A stretch of 64,000 nt of DNA from Antedon mediterranea (lineage: Eukaryota; Echinodermata; Crinoidea; Comatulida; Antedonidae), in the NCBI RefSeq assembly GCF_964355755.1, contig NC_092670.1:37807795-37871794 (forward strand), read 5' to 3'. Below, piece after piece: positions 22,901 through 37,900 of this stretch. The notes beneath the pieces are model-generated. The model had not been told where the DNA came from and made no database searches. It saw nothing but the letters and a program-made list of their open reading frames with translations. The position numbers and the translations under genes were made by a program. Position 1 is the stretch's first letter. Each line of letters opens with the position of its first letter.

Positions 22901-25900
22901 CTACTCTAATAGTAATCCCCCTTCTAATAGTAACCCACCATATAAAAAACAATCAAAGAATAATAACCCAGGGTTACAATTAGAAGATTTACGGTATAAG
23001 AAATAAATACATACCTTACAATAAGAACTTGTAAGACTTTTTTAATTTTCATTTCTTAATTTATTGAAAAACAAATGTACAAACAATTTGTGAATCACAT
23101 TCAACATGTACTGGTTGGGGTATCAGGGGATGGATCTCAATGGAGATACAAAAAAAAAAAGCAAAAAGCTAAATCAAAACGATAAAGTAAAACAGCCAGA
23201 AAAGTTTATATATATATATAAAATAAATCCAAAGGCAAATAACTGAAAAAATGACAATGCTGTGGGTATCAGTGGCTGGATCTCAATGGAGATACAAAAA
23301 AAAAAGCGAAAAGCTAAATCAAAACGATAAAGTAAAACAGCCAGAAAAGTTAGCAGAGCTTTCGGGCAACACTAGCCCTTCGTCAGTGCAAGTGAAAAAT
23401 ATAAATAAATACATACGTACACGTACAATTAGAAAATGTTTAATCCAACTAAAAAAATAAAAAATGTATTGAAAATTCTATACCGATTTTAATGAGTCTC
23501 TACTTCGAATAAGCTACACCTCTCAACACTTCCAGGTTTTTTCTCATTTTAATAGATATTTTTTTATCTTTTGTTGGGATTTCACACACTTTTATTTCTT
23601 GTATAAAAATGCATATTTTTGTAAATAATATTTGTCTTATAAATATCAATTTGATACAATAAATGTATATTTACTTCATATGTAACTTTTTCATTAATTA
23701 TTCATAATATATCTTCTTTTTCAGTTAATAGTGGATACAGACCTGAACCCAGTCTTCCGCCAAGTGGCAAGTAACATGTATTTAAATTGTTTATCTTTGC
23801 TACTCAAACCATTGGAAGGTTCATTTCAGGGTGGAAAAAAAGATAGTAATTTCTTTATGTTAAGCTCTGTCTACACTATCAAACTAGTTTAACAAAAATA
23901 GTGTGATGTGCCCATAAATGGACATGATGGTGTCATATCACTACCAAACACACATACACATCACATATAGTTTGTTAGTGTAGACAGAGCTTTACATTCA
24001 TGTTTTAAGCTTTGTTTACACTATCAAACTTTATGTGACAAAAAAATGTGATGTGCCCATATATGGACATGATGATGTCATACCACTACCATATATAAGT
24101 ATCACTACCATATTTGGGCACATCACATTTTTTTTGTCAAATTAGTTTGATAGTGTAAACAGAGCTTTAGAGTGAGTGGAAGTACTTCACAAAGCAGTTA
24201 ATTAGTATGGGTTATTTTTGTGTTTACATTTTGCATAATTTTAATCATTTTATTTATTTATTTAATTTTTTTATTTATTCGGTATATAAAAATATATTAC
24301 AAAACGACAGTCAAGGACTGAAATGAATTGTATTACAAATAACTAAAAATTAGTTAAAATTGCTATAAAAATAGAAACATCTTATTAAAATTAAATATCG
24401 TACAGTGATACAGAAAATAAATTCTTAATTAATTAATTAATTAGTAATTAATAAGACGTCTATACAGTATGTACTATCAATTTGTTGATGTGTTGCATTT
24501 AAAAAAAAAAAATTATTTTTCAGGGGATTTTTGTACTGTATGGGACAAGCAGAATTACCGCACATTTGATGGCTTCGTTTATTCCATTAACAGCGAATGT
24601 CGTCATGTTTTGGTACAAAATGATGAGTTGGACAACAACAAAGATGGAGATGTTTTTCAGATTTTGGTTGACTACACTGATTCCATGTCTATTATTGTTC
24701 AAGAAAATTATGATGGGACCTCGAAATCCATACAGTTGAGAAGTGACGGTGTTATGTACAACAATGAGCTCATCAACAAAACAGAAACTGCCGGTCCATT
24801 TTCAATCACATTTTCCTCTCATTACGTTACTGTGGTTGATGACCTGAATTTGTTTAAAGTTATCTGGAACCGAAACGACTTGGTTGAAATTTTTATCACC
24901 GGTTCACCGTTAAGTGTTAATGGGATGTGTGGAAACTATGATGGGTTACCATCAAATGATGCTACCCATAATGGTGTTACACCAGCAACATTTGATCCAT
25001 TTACCATGGCTAAAAATTGGAATGTAGAAAGTGCAGGTAATTTGCCCATTTTCAAAATAAAATTATGATTTGTCAGTCTTAATTTGTTCTAGAAATTATT
25101 CTGCATATAGTAAACATATAGTGTAAGTTATGGTTATGTAATTTTTTTTATGATATTCATTTTGTTACAATTTGGTGTAACATCATCGATATTATAGAAA
25201 AATGTTCACCGTTTTGGCTTTCTAATAGTAATGCCATTTTCACATTTGCAAACTAACACCTTGTAACAAGTATTAACAGACTTGTGAGATGTTTTACGTC
25301 TTTTGGTCAACTATTAAATATAAAAAAATGTAATAGTGAATTGTGAATAAATGTGTGAAATATGTAAAAAAAAAAAAAACATGTGTAGTAAAATGAATCA
25401 CAATAATCAAATAGCGGACAGTTATATCTTGCAGCTGAAAATCTAAATCAAAATATGTTACAACTTTTTATAATAACTTACATTACTGTGGGACTTAAGT
25501 AAGATCATGCGATACTAAGTGGGATATGTTACATCTTTTGTTTAATTTATTTTGTTTTGTTTTTGACAACAATTAGTTATGTGTAATTTAATATATAACC
25601 TGCGCTGCTATTTAAGTTTTTTTTTCAGTTTTTTGTTTTGGGTCAGTTTTATGTCTTTTACTTCTTATTTATTATTACTGTACTTCTTAAAAACGAATAA
25701 AAAATCTATGAAAATGTCATTATATTTTGAAGACGTGCATAGTGATGGATAATACGATAAATTTTATTCATTGTATTGAATTCATATTTCAGAATGTGGT
25801 ATAATAGGAACGTGTGTAGAGTTTAAAGATCTTAGCCAAGATGAAATTAATATGTGCTTAAAACTGAAGGAAGTCTTTAGCGATTGCCTTGAGGTAAGGG

Positions 25901-28900
25901 TTAAGGCCAGTTAACACTAGGACGATAACGATCGACGATAATATATAAGCATGCATATTTATTACATAAAGCAAAAGAAATTAGAAAGGTTTTCGTTTTA
26001 GAACTATATGATAATCATTTATGCTGTCTTTTATCGTCTATCATTATCGTCCTAGTGTAAATGGGCCTTTACAATTGCGCATTTCCAAATTGATAAACTT
26101 TTGTTCAGATTAAAAAATCTAAAAACAACTCTTATGAATAAGAATTTTTTGGTAATACTGTATGTTTATTTTAATCTACATCATAAACTAACCATTATTA
26201 CCTATTACCTACCTTACCTATCATAATAGTTCATTCTAATATAGCGCTTATAAGCAAGCTCTCAATGCGCTGCACATTATTACCCTGGTCATCTTTTGGA
26301 TCAAACATGTACAGAAACATACTCTCATAATGTTGCAGCTATTAATCAGTGCAAACTTGTGTCTTGATCTAACCAGTACCCATTTTATACACCTGGGTGG
26401 GGAGAGAGGCAAATGTATGTAATGTGTGTTGCCTAAGGATACAAGCAATGCAGCGAGAGTTGGATTCAAACCACGATCAGTAATCCAACGTTCAACACAC
26501 TGTGCCACGCGCCCTCATTGAAATATATAATATATTTTTATTTTACTATAAAAAAAATGAAACTATTTCACCAAAGTTTATTGTTTATTTGTTCTGGTGC
26601 AAGTTATTGAAATATATATTACAGTTTATATTTATAGAACTAAAAATAACTTTTTTTTTTTAGGTAGTTCCATCGGACTACTATCTTGAAGCTTGTTACG
26701 AAAGCATTTGTAGTTGTGAAAGCAGTAATATTAATGATTGCATTTGTTCCGATTTTGCTGCATATGCTTTGGAAAGCTCTAGAGGTGGTACAAATGTATA
26801 TTGGCGAACAGCTGGTCTCTGTCGTAAGTCCTGTATAATGTAATAATTATTCTCTTTAAGAATCAGATTTTTATCGAATTTGGAAAGCTAGCAAAAGTTT
26901 ACAATTTTACAAAAGGAACAAGCAGTTTTTTTATGTTATATCTCAAAATATATACTCAGCAATGGCAAAAACTACTTAAAGCTCTTTTTACACTATCAAC
27001 TAGTGTGAAAAAAAAGAAAGTGTGATGTGCCCAAATGTGGTAGTGATATGCTCAAATAGGGTAGTGATATGACATCATCATGTCCATATATGGGCACATC
27101 ACATTTTTTTGTCACATAAAGTTTGATAGTGTAGACAGAGCCTACTTCAAACGGCCTTTACTATTCTAAATGTATGACACATCATTATATTGCTTTCGTT
27201 ACAGCCTTTGATTGTGATAGCCTGGTTGAGGAGTATTCACCATGTGAGAGTACCTGTGGCGGTACCTGTCAACATGAAGATGGCGACTGTGAAGCTGATT
27301 TTTGTTTAGAGGGATGTAAATGCAAAAGCGGCCATTTGCATCATAATGGGGTTTGTGTACCAAGCAGCGATTGCCCATGTTTTTATGGCAATGATATAAT
27401 TCAACCTAATGAGGTGGTTGATACTGAATGCAAAGAATGGTAAGTGTGCTGGAATATTTAGTACAGAGATTTTTTTGAAAAATGACCAATATACTGTACA
27501 AGGAATATTCTATTATCATTGTCACGAACTCCTCTCACGTATGTTTCCGAGCGGTTGAAAATACTTTAAAAGTATACACACAAAATCCACAAAGTTGTAA
27601 AATAACTCAAAACAAAGCTTTAATTTCATTCAACTTCAACTTTTAACAATCCAGTAAACAACAGCTTCACAATAACTTTACAATATAATATCCAACCTCT
27701 AATCCAACAACCTTACAATAGTTTTACATCCCTTTATATACAAGATGTTCCTATCCTTCTGGATCATTCTTTATACTTCTCATTATTACATGATTACAGT
27801 TTCTATTAATAGCACTTCTGGAATGTTCCTGATTGATCTTATTAATTATACATGGTTTCTTAAATCAAAACATCTTATTCTAGAATGTTCATGTAAATAC
27901 TATGTTACTCTATATGTTAGGGAATGGTAATTTATTACAATCATGCCATATGGTTTTCTGTCAGAATAGGTCATGCAGGCAGCATCAGCTAGACCTTTCT
28001 CAAGACGATCTAGTAATATTACTAAAGCTCTGTCTACATTATCAAACTATCTAAAAAAGGATGATGTGCCCAAATATAGTAGTGATATTCCCAAATATGG
28101 TAGTGCTTTGACATCATCATGTCCAAATATGGGCAGATCACATTTTGTTGTCACATAAAGTTTGGTTGTGTAGACAGAGCTTAAGAATATTAACTGCAAT
28201 GCAAGTGAGCCATTCTGTAAGAACGTAGTCCATTACATTCCCCAGTCAATGTCTTCACTTCAAGCTTTCAAACTACAATTCAATGACATTGACAAATGCA
28301 GTTATTTAATTTAATATTTTTCATTTTATTCATTAATGCACATGCAATTTATTGTACATATTTACATAATTGATAATCACCTTCTATTTCAGCACTTGTA
28401 GAAGTGGATCATTCGACTGCATAGACCAGCTCTGTGGAGGTATGTTGATGGCGATATTTGAATATTTTGATTATTATTTTGATTATTATTATCATTTTGA
28501 TTATTATTATTAATTTAAATATTATTATTATTTTGATTATTATTATTTTTATTATTATTATTTTGATTATAATTATTGTTTTGATTATTATTATTATTTT
28601 CATTATTATTATTATTTGATTATTTTTTTTGATTTGTGACGATCTAGTTACTTCATGTCAAAGGTCGTCGGTTGTTGTAACCATCAACACTTCTTAAAGC
28701 TCTGTCTACACTATCAAACTTTATGTGACAAAAAAATGTGCCCATATATGGACATGATGATGTCATACCACTACCATTTTTAAACATATCACTACCATAT
28801 TTGGGTACAGCAGACTTTTTTTGTCAAACTAGTTTGATAGTGTAGACATACAATTTAAGTATTTTTTACTTTAAATTACATTTTTTTTTAGGTAAATAAT

Positions 28901-31900
28901 TTTTTTTTAGATCCAGTTTTTGGTCAAAGTGAATGACTATTATGTGACATTAAATTGGCATATTCAACAACAAAAAATGTTTAGACGGACAATATATCTT
29001 TAAGTAATGTGATTGAGTGACCAAAATTAATCATCCATTTTAAATATTGTATCTATACATTTGATTATTCTTTTCTAATTATAGCTACTTGCTGGGCATC
29101 AGGTATTTGGTCGTACAAAACTTTTGACAACAAACACTATGAATTCATTGGCGACTGCGAATACTATCTCCTTAAAGACTGCAACGACGACCCAGGGGAT
29201 TACCAAATACTGTTACAAAACACACATTGCCATCCAGAAGTTGACGGATTTCTAGCCCAGTGCACAAAGAAACTTACAATCATTAAGGACGGTAATGAAG
29301 TTATGTTGTCTGAAGGTGCTAGGGCTTATGTGAACAACTTTCAAATAGGGTCTTTTCCACATGTATTGCCGGGATTGTTTGTTGAAAAGATTGACAATTT
29401 AATCAAGGTATCTTGGTATTCTTTTACTTTAAATTTAAAAATGCATTTGGCAGTCATAATGAATGAGTGAAACTTAAGCTCTGTCTACACTATCAAACTT
29501 GTGACAAAAAATGCCATGTGCCCATATACTGTATGGGCACATCACACTTTTTTTTTGTCAAACTAGTTTAATAGTGTGGACAGAGCTTTAGAAGAAAGTC
29601 ATAACTCTCTAAAGCTCTATATACGCAATCAAACTTGTTTGACAAAAAAGTGTGATGAACCCTAATAGTGATATGACATCATCATGTCCATATATGGGCA
29701 CATCACATTTTTTTTCACAAAAACTTTGATAGTGTAGACAGAGCTAAATATGAAGTGAAAAGCCTGTAGGTTGATAATTGTGCATTATAGTAGCATGGAG
29801 CTATGATAGTACATGCAAGTACATAAATATCAATTTAAATTTGCACCTTATTTTAGCTATATTGTACAATACTGTGTCTAGATTGCATAATATATACCTG
29901 GCAACTTCAGTGGCTAATGCGTGAGACATTAAATTAAAATTGTTATGGATATGTGAAAAATGAACACGTATGCGTGCGGTATAATATAATATCATATCAT
30001 ACTGTAGGTGTCGTTGAATGATGGTATTTCACTATTGTATGATGGCAATACACAAATAGAGGTTCACGTTGAGAGCGATTTGTTTGGAAAAACGTGCGGA
30101 TTATGTGGAACATACAACAACAATAAGGCTGACGATTTTTTGACACCAGCAGGTAAAAATTTTATAAGAAAACATTGTACAATCTCTACTTTCTTCTTCC
30201 AGGCATTGCTACTCTCATAAGTATAAGTGACGAGATGATTCAGTCATGTCTGATGTGAAAGATGTATTGTCCCCTAAAAACATGAAAAATAAAGATTAAT
30301 AAAATCAGACTTTGAATAGATTATTTTGTAGATTTAATAAAGTTAATCACTTCTGTTGAAAAAAAAAACGGACAAAATGAATGATTTTCACTTATAAAAT
30401 GACAAAATAAATGGTTCAATTCAACCACAAACCCATTGGCTGGCAGCCAATTTGACTATTTTTTGCTTTAAATTATAGTTTTTTTAGGTTAAGTACATTT
30501 TTTTTTTCGATTCTAAGTGGATAACTATTATGTGACATTAAAATGGCATATTCAACAACAACAAAATTGAAGAATTATTTCCTTTAGGGGAACAATTTTA
30601 TTTTATTTTATTTTATTCAATCGAAACCAACAGCGATAATTACTGCCACTAACAGGTTTTTAACAAAGCCAGGACTGTTTAAAGCACCTTCATTGGTCCT
30701 AACATTGATTAAGGGCTTCTCTCATCCAATGCCCACCTTTAATGTAAAAACTCTCTTAAAACATGCTTTTGAAATGGTAAAACATTTTTTTTGTGGGTTC
30801 TCCAAGACATCTTTTTACTTTTATGAAAGAAAACAAGATTTAATTATTATTTTTTTTAGGGAATGTTGAGGAAAATATTAGTGAGTTTGTTAGTAAGACT
30901 AAAGTTGTTGCTGGTTGTTCAAATAGCCATTCACTTTTAACTCTACCGTGCAACTGGCAGGAGAGTCATCAACAAACTGCCGAAGACAGGTGTGAACCTC
31001 TCAAGAGTGCAGGAGCCCTTTCAGGTAAAGCTAATAGTCATGTTTATAGTAGTGATATCATGCTATAATGCCCATATTTGGTAATGATATCCTGCCATAA
31101 TGCCCATATTTGGTAATGATATCATGCCATAATGCCCATATTTGGTAATGATATCATGCCATAATGCCCATATTTGGTAATGATATCATGCCATAATGCC
31201 CATGATCATGCTATAATTCCCATATTTGGTAATGATATCACGCTATAATGCCCATATTTAGTAGTGATATCACGCTATAATGCCCATATTTAGTAGTGAT
31301 ATCACGCCATAATGCCCATATTTGGTACTGATATCATGCTATAATTCCCATATTAAAATGATATCATGCTATAATTCCCATATTTGGTAATGATATCACG
31401 TCAAAATGCCCATATTTGGTAATGATATCACGCCATAATGCCCATATTTGGAATTATATCATGCCATAATGCCCATATTTAGTAGTGATATGCCATAATG
31501 ATCATATTTGGTCATGATATGCTTTCTAGGAGTGATACTGTATCATGACCATATTTAGTATCGTTATCATGTCATCATGCCCATCTATAGTAGTGATGGG
31601 TTAAGTTAATATATTTTTTTTAAATTTCATTGCATCCAACATCATGAAACTTGCCAATTACAGGATGGATAAACTATTTTATAATTTATCGTGCTTATAA
31701 ACTAAGTCTCACTTATGTTGAAAGAGTCATGGGTTACAACCCTGGCACTAGGTCAGGATTGAACCCTGGACCTTGGGATTGGAAGGCAAGCACGTTAACC
31801 ACCAAGGTACAGCTCCCCTACCAACGTTCTTAATTATGTATTGTCAATTAATCTAAACAGAATGTTTCAAATATTTGGAAAGTCGGCCGTATTATGATTC

Positions 31901-34900
31901 CTGCTTGCAAGATGTGTGCACAAATCCAGAAGATGAAAGCATTCACTGCAATATGATGTCGCAGTATGTTTCTGATTGCGCCAAAAAGGGAATCTACATG
32001 GATTACTGGCACGCAGATGTGAACAACTGCAGTAAGTATACAGCTGTATTACCTACGCCTGGGACGTACCTGAACTTCCTATCTGCCATTGTGACAGCCA
32101 GTTCATCTATCTGCATACCAGTATCCGTCTCTAGTACATCAATGCATGCGAGTGCTGGTCTTCCTACTTTTGCAAGCCCATGTTTTGTCTTCCACATCAG
32201 AACATCTGTAATGATGTCTTCTTTATTGCGAGGACAATGTCCAGCAAATGTCAGCCTTCTTATCGTTTCTGTTTTTGGTACAGCTACCACCCATCATATA
32301 TATTTTAGTATTAGAATAACAGTTACTGTACCTCCATTGAAACCAGACTCTGAAAACGAGAAAACCAGACTTATCTTGAGGTCCAAAATTCTATTACCAT
32401 TAAAGATGTATTGTTCCCCCAAAACATGAAAAATGTTAGAATGGATCTGTTAAAATAAGTATTATTTGGGAAACGAATCAATTAATAATGAATATTTTTA
32501 ACTTAAAATTTATAACCGCTTCATATTATTATTTTTTTTTTATTATTTTTAAATTATATTGTACAATTAATTTAAACTTTTATTCTTTAAAAGACAATAC
32601 TTGTCCTGAAGGGCTTGTCTATAGAGTGTGTGCTGACTCTTGTGACTTATTTTGCTATCCGCTACCATCCGACAATATATGTAATGATATCTGTACTGCT
32701 GGATGCGTCTGTCCTGATGGTCAGGTATTTGATCATTATGGTAATTGCGTTGTCAAAGAAGATTGTTACTGTTTAGCTGATGGTAGATACTACCCAAAAG
32801 ATCACGAATTAACTGTAGATTGTGGTGTATGGTAAGTTGTGAATGGACGTTCCATCAATAGCAAGCTTTCAGTTTCCTGTTAGTTAATTTATTGTGTGCA
32901 TGCATTTGAGTTAGGAGTCTTCGGTTTAAAATTCGTATCAGAAACATGCACATTTCAAATTTTTCAACACAACCCGTCTTGTCGTCAGGCTAAACGTTAA
33001 ATAGAGCAGTCAATCTCATGAAATATCCTGACCATCCAACTTATAAACATTCATTATTCAATATTTATTAGTTGTAACACCCTAACCATTCATTTTCTTA
33101 TGTAGTATATGTAGTAATGGTGAATTCATTTGTTCACAACAACAAGATTGTTCATGCTCTGAAAATGCTGTTTATACTTTGTGTTATGGAGGCAACAATT
33201 GTCGTAAAACATGCGCCACAAGGTTTTTTGATGAGGTTTGTTCTGAGAAAGATTGCCTTCCAGGATGTAAATGCCAAGAGGGATATGTCTACGATGAGGT
33301 CCATTTAAAATGTGTTCAACCAACAGAATGTCCATGTATGAATGATGGCAAGGCCTACTTTGATACACAAGTTTTAGCAATTGGTTGCAGTTCATGGTAA
33401 AGTGTCTTACTATTATTTTGCATTCAACAGTGTTTAGATAATAATATAAATACATTTCTAAATTCATAGGCTTAAACTATCTGGCCAATGGACCAGACTA
33501 TCTTTAGTCTTTAGTCTATCTTTAGTCTTTTCATAGCAACCACGCAGCGCCACCTACCGTCGTGACGTCAGAACCGTGATACTCTATAGTACAAAAGAGA
33601 GAACTTGTACAACTTGCCATGTAAATTGTCTGTTATATACATTTTGATACTGAACACATCCATAACACAAACGACATTTAAACTGTTCAATGAATAATAT
33701 TCTACTGTACCTTCTTTTCAGTACCTGCAATGAAGGCATTTGGAAATGTGTAGAAATGAAATGCGATGGTATATATTACTACTGTATATATTTTTAAAGT
33801 AATGACTATGTTTAGAGTACCTCATAGACTTCCTGTTGATTGTTAAAAGTGCTGTATAAGTTTGACAACATTAGCATTATAAATTAGGGTCATCCAGACT
33901 TTACTCTTACTTACTAATTTACCTCCGCCAAGGAGGTATATGTAATCGATCGAGTGTGTTTGTTTGTCTGTTTGTTTGTTTGTTAGCAGGATTACTCAAA
34001 AAGTAATTACAAGGTCTTAACCAAAATGAATGTACAAATAGATATGTGGTCAAGGACCATTCCATTAAATTTTGGGACCATTTCGTACCACGGTTCCAAT
34101 TCTGGACCAATTTTTAGTATACTTTTCAGACCTGCTAGTGTTAAAAAGATAGGACAGAATTTTTCAAAAGGCGGTGAGCAGTCTTAAAGTAACAAGTAAA
34201 CTCAAATTGAATTTTCTTGAGAACTAGTTGTCCAAAAAACTTCATTTTTGTACAAGAGGCAAGAGTTATAATTTGTGATTTGTAATTTTAAAACATAATT
34301 TGATTTAATGTGCACGTTTTTTGATGCGAGTAGTTTACTTACTATTGTTAATTGAAAGGCTTGTTACATAACCATTACACAAAACTCGCATACGCATGCT
34401 AGTAGTGAAATTAGCGTAAATCACAAACAGCATTAAGACACACACAAATATATATGTATATATATTTTTTTACATGAGAAATCTTATGTAGGAGAATTTT
34501 ACAGTAGGCGGAGGTATGCACTCTCGGAGTGGCTTTCTAATTATTAGTTATTATTAGGCAAAAGTTGTCTGTGCCACACTTCTATTATTTTCTGATAATC
34601 TGTTTCTCAAGATTGTTTCTGCAGATATTAATGTTCCTTTAAGAAATTGGAGAAATAATAATACTATGTTTTAATAGGTACTTGCATTACATGGGGAGAT
34701 GGCCACTACAAAACTTTTGATGGACGATGGTTTAACTTCCCAGGAAAATGTAAATATGATCTGATTAAATCAAAAGATCTTAAATTCAAGATTACTATTC
34801 AGAATGTAGAATGTGGATCAACAGGTGTCACTTGTACAAAGGCGATTACACTTAAGGAAGGTATGAACCAATCTACGTTCACACTGAGCCAATATTAAGC

Positions 34901-37900
34901 TACATTCACACTGAGCCAATATTCAGCTACGTTCACACTGAGCCAATATTAAGCTTCATTCACACTGAGCAAATATTTAGCTACATTCACACTGAGCCAA
35001 TATTAAGCTATATTCACACTGAGCCAATATTAAGCTACATTCACACTGAGTCAATATTAAGCTATATTGACACTGAGGCAATATTAAGCTACATTCACAC
35101 TGAGTCAATATTCGGCTACATTCACACTGAGCCAATATTAAGCTACGTTCACACTGAGCCAATATTAAGCTACCCATATGATAGTTTGCTGGAACAGTAT
35201 TCATAGGAGCTCAAGTGAAAGGCATCTGTCTAGACTATCTTACCAAAATAAGAAGTATAAAGATGTAGCTTAAGACTTAAGAAAAAATATTGATTGATGT
35301 TTCCTCTTTAATTGCTTTTGGCAGATCTTTCCAAAGATGAGCAGATAAAAAGAAAAATGATGATGTATCGTTGTATTTCTTTAAGCTTTAATGTTTTGTT
35401 GTACTAGGGTCTGATGATGACAAAGCTACTTACAAGCTAATTCGTGGTTACTCTGTGTTGCAACCAACTGGTTTAGCTGCCAACTACTGGACAGTAATTG
35501 ACTTGGATTACAATGTGCTTGTATACTCAATAAATATAGGCTACACTTTGCTGTGGAATAAAGGAACATGGCTTCAAATTAAATTAAGTTCAGACTTGAA
35601 AAACAAAGTAAGAAGATAAATACAGTATAACCCTTATTAAGAATACACCTTCAGGACCCTGGTGATCGGGGTGTCCGACCCCTGAATTGGGGTTGACCTT
35701 AATGTTAAAATTGGCCCTGTAGTGTGCATCATCTATAATTTTTCTACCCCACATCCAAAATTGAAGGGTTAAGGTGGAAGCAGCGAAGTAATTGAATAAA
35801 AGTAGGCATGAAAAAAAAATAATGAATGTTTTATGTTTATGCAATGGAAAAAATAATTTCATTTGGTGAAAAATGAAATGTTTTCACTTCATTATTTGCA
35901 CTCATAAACATTCATTATTTGTATAATAGCCACCTGTATATCTGCTTTTAACCACCTGCATCACATATAAAACCTGAAATCATTTTCTAGAGATTTTGCT
36001 TGTTTTTATAGCTAACAGGGCTATGTGGCTACTATGATGGCGTGGTAGGTAATGACTTTCAAAAGCGAAATGGAATGGAAGCCACGTCAGAACTTGATTT
36101 CGGTAACAGTTGGAAGGTATGTTTGCACTGGACTTGAACAATTGTAAATTTAACCATGGTAGCTTTACCCAATGTCTTTGGATCATCATCATCGTACTCA
36201 GATATTTTAATGCAGTTAGTTTTACCGTAATTTTACCAAAATTTTACCATGATATTAAAAACAATGATTGAATTAATGCGTTAACATGAGTCGCACATTC
36301 GGATCGAACTTCTTAGCTGCGTAGTTAGTTTTACTAAGACCACGGTAAGTTTTACTGGGCAGACAGTTTTCGGTAGGAGTAACTATTGGAAATCGTTAAT
36401 TTAACCCTGTGGGAATTGTAGCCAGTGTTCAGATTGGACTTTTATTGGTCACTTTAGCCAGCGAATCAGTTAATTTGATCAAATTAAGTCCAGTGCGATC
36501 GAGTCTTTAGGCCCAAGTTACAGGATGTTAACACTGAAGTAGCTCAAACTTAGAGTATGCACATGTATGTTACTACTGTATCTCGATGATAACATTTGTC
36601 TTACAGTATATCTATCAAAATGTAAGTCATAACGACTACACAGGGGTGGATCCAGCATTATAGATTAGTGGGTGGGGGTTGGGGTGCTAAAACGATCTGT
36701 CGGATTGCAAAAAATACAAATATTCATTATTTCATTTTAAAAAGACATGGCTGAGGGCAGGGCTAAAGCCTGTTTAAGCCCCCGCCTGGTACATAACAGT
36801 ATTGAAGTCTGGTACAATCTGGTTTTATAATGGTATAATTTACCTTGTTTACCTACAGTACTGTGCATGGTAACACCACAATTTTCATTAACTTATATCA
36901 ATATACTGTAGGCATTGACTGCTTGCCCTAGTGCTGTAGAGCCCAGCGATGCCTGTCAAAAATACCCAAAACGAAAGTTCTGGGCTGCGAGCAAGTGTAA
37001 AATACTTTATGAAGATTTGTTTTCACCGTGCCACAGTCGTGTTCCTGTCAAGACGTTTTACAAAAAATGTGTGGCTGATTCGTGTGCCTGTGACTATGGT
37101 GGCGACTGTGAGTGTATGTGTACAGCCATATCGGCTTATGCCCAACTCTGCAAAGATTGTGACATTATGATAAGCTGGAGGTCATCACACTTTTGCCGTA
37201 AGTTTTAACAACTTTTTTTTCCAAATTCTCCAAAACTGTGACTTGTTTATGTATTTGATTTTTAATTTTATGTGAAACACTGTACTTATTGTAAAAGTTG
37301 ATCACGGCACACTGTACATTTTATAACAAAGCATAAAAAAGTACAGACAATAATTAGAAATATTATAAAACAAACAATTCTTAGGACCATGCATTAAAAT
37401 GGCTTTATAGGCATTCATATTCTACAACTCTAAAGCTAAAATTATTGATCATCTGATTTCACAATAATAATAATACAATAAATTTATATTTTTTCGTAAA
37501 TTTAGTTTGTATATATCTATTGTTTTTATGCCTTTTTAACTAATGTTTTTTTTTTAAATTATTTTTTTGTTTATGTGTTTACGAGCATTAAAATGTGTTC
37601 AGATTGCTTGCTCCTGGCAAGATTGTGTTTGATAATATCCCCCATGTCGAGTAAACTTGAGTCGAATGGCTGAGGGGCGCCGCAAACCATCCATACAATC
37701 GGCACAGGTTCAAGACACTCCTCAACCAGGTCTCGAATATGGACTTAAAACTGGAGGTTCAGTGTACACATCTGGCTCGCGTGCACTTTAAAGAACTCAA
37801 TACATCTTTCGGAAGAGTAGGGGGTTTCCCTTGTGTACTAGTCCATTCAGCCCCTGTCGTAGACAGAAGAACGGTCGCCGTTTGGTGGCAGCATTCAACA

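Noticed and set aside
28409-28603. Minus-strand Ile/Lys frame
   Set aside because: Translation of an ATT-type microsatellite.
31045-31597. Array resembling a CRISPR at first glance
   Set aside because: Units touch head to tail with no unique spacers, inside an animal intron; it is a minisatellite.
31875-32429. 184-codon plus-strand frame taken as one gene
   Set aside because: Only the part to 32031 is the C8 exon; after the GTAAGT donor the frame reads the antisense of a LINE fragment.
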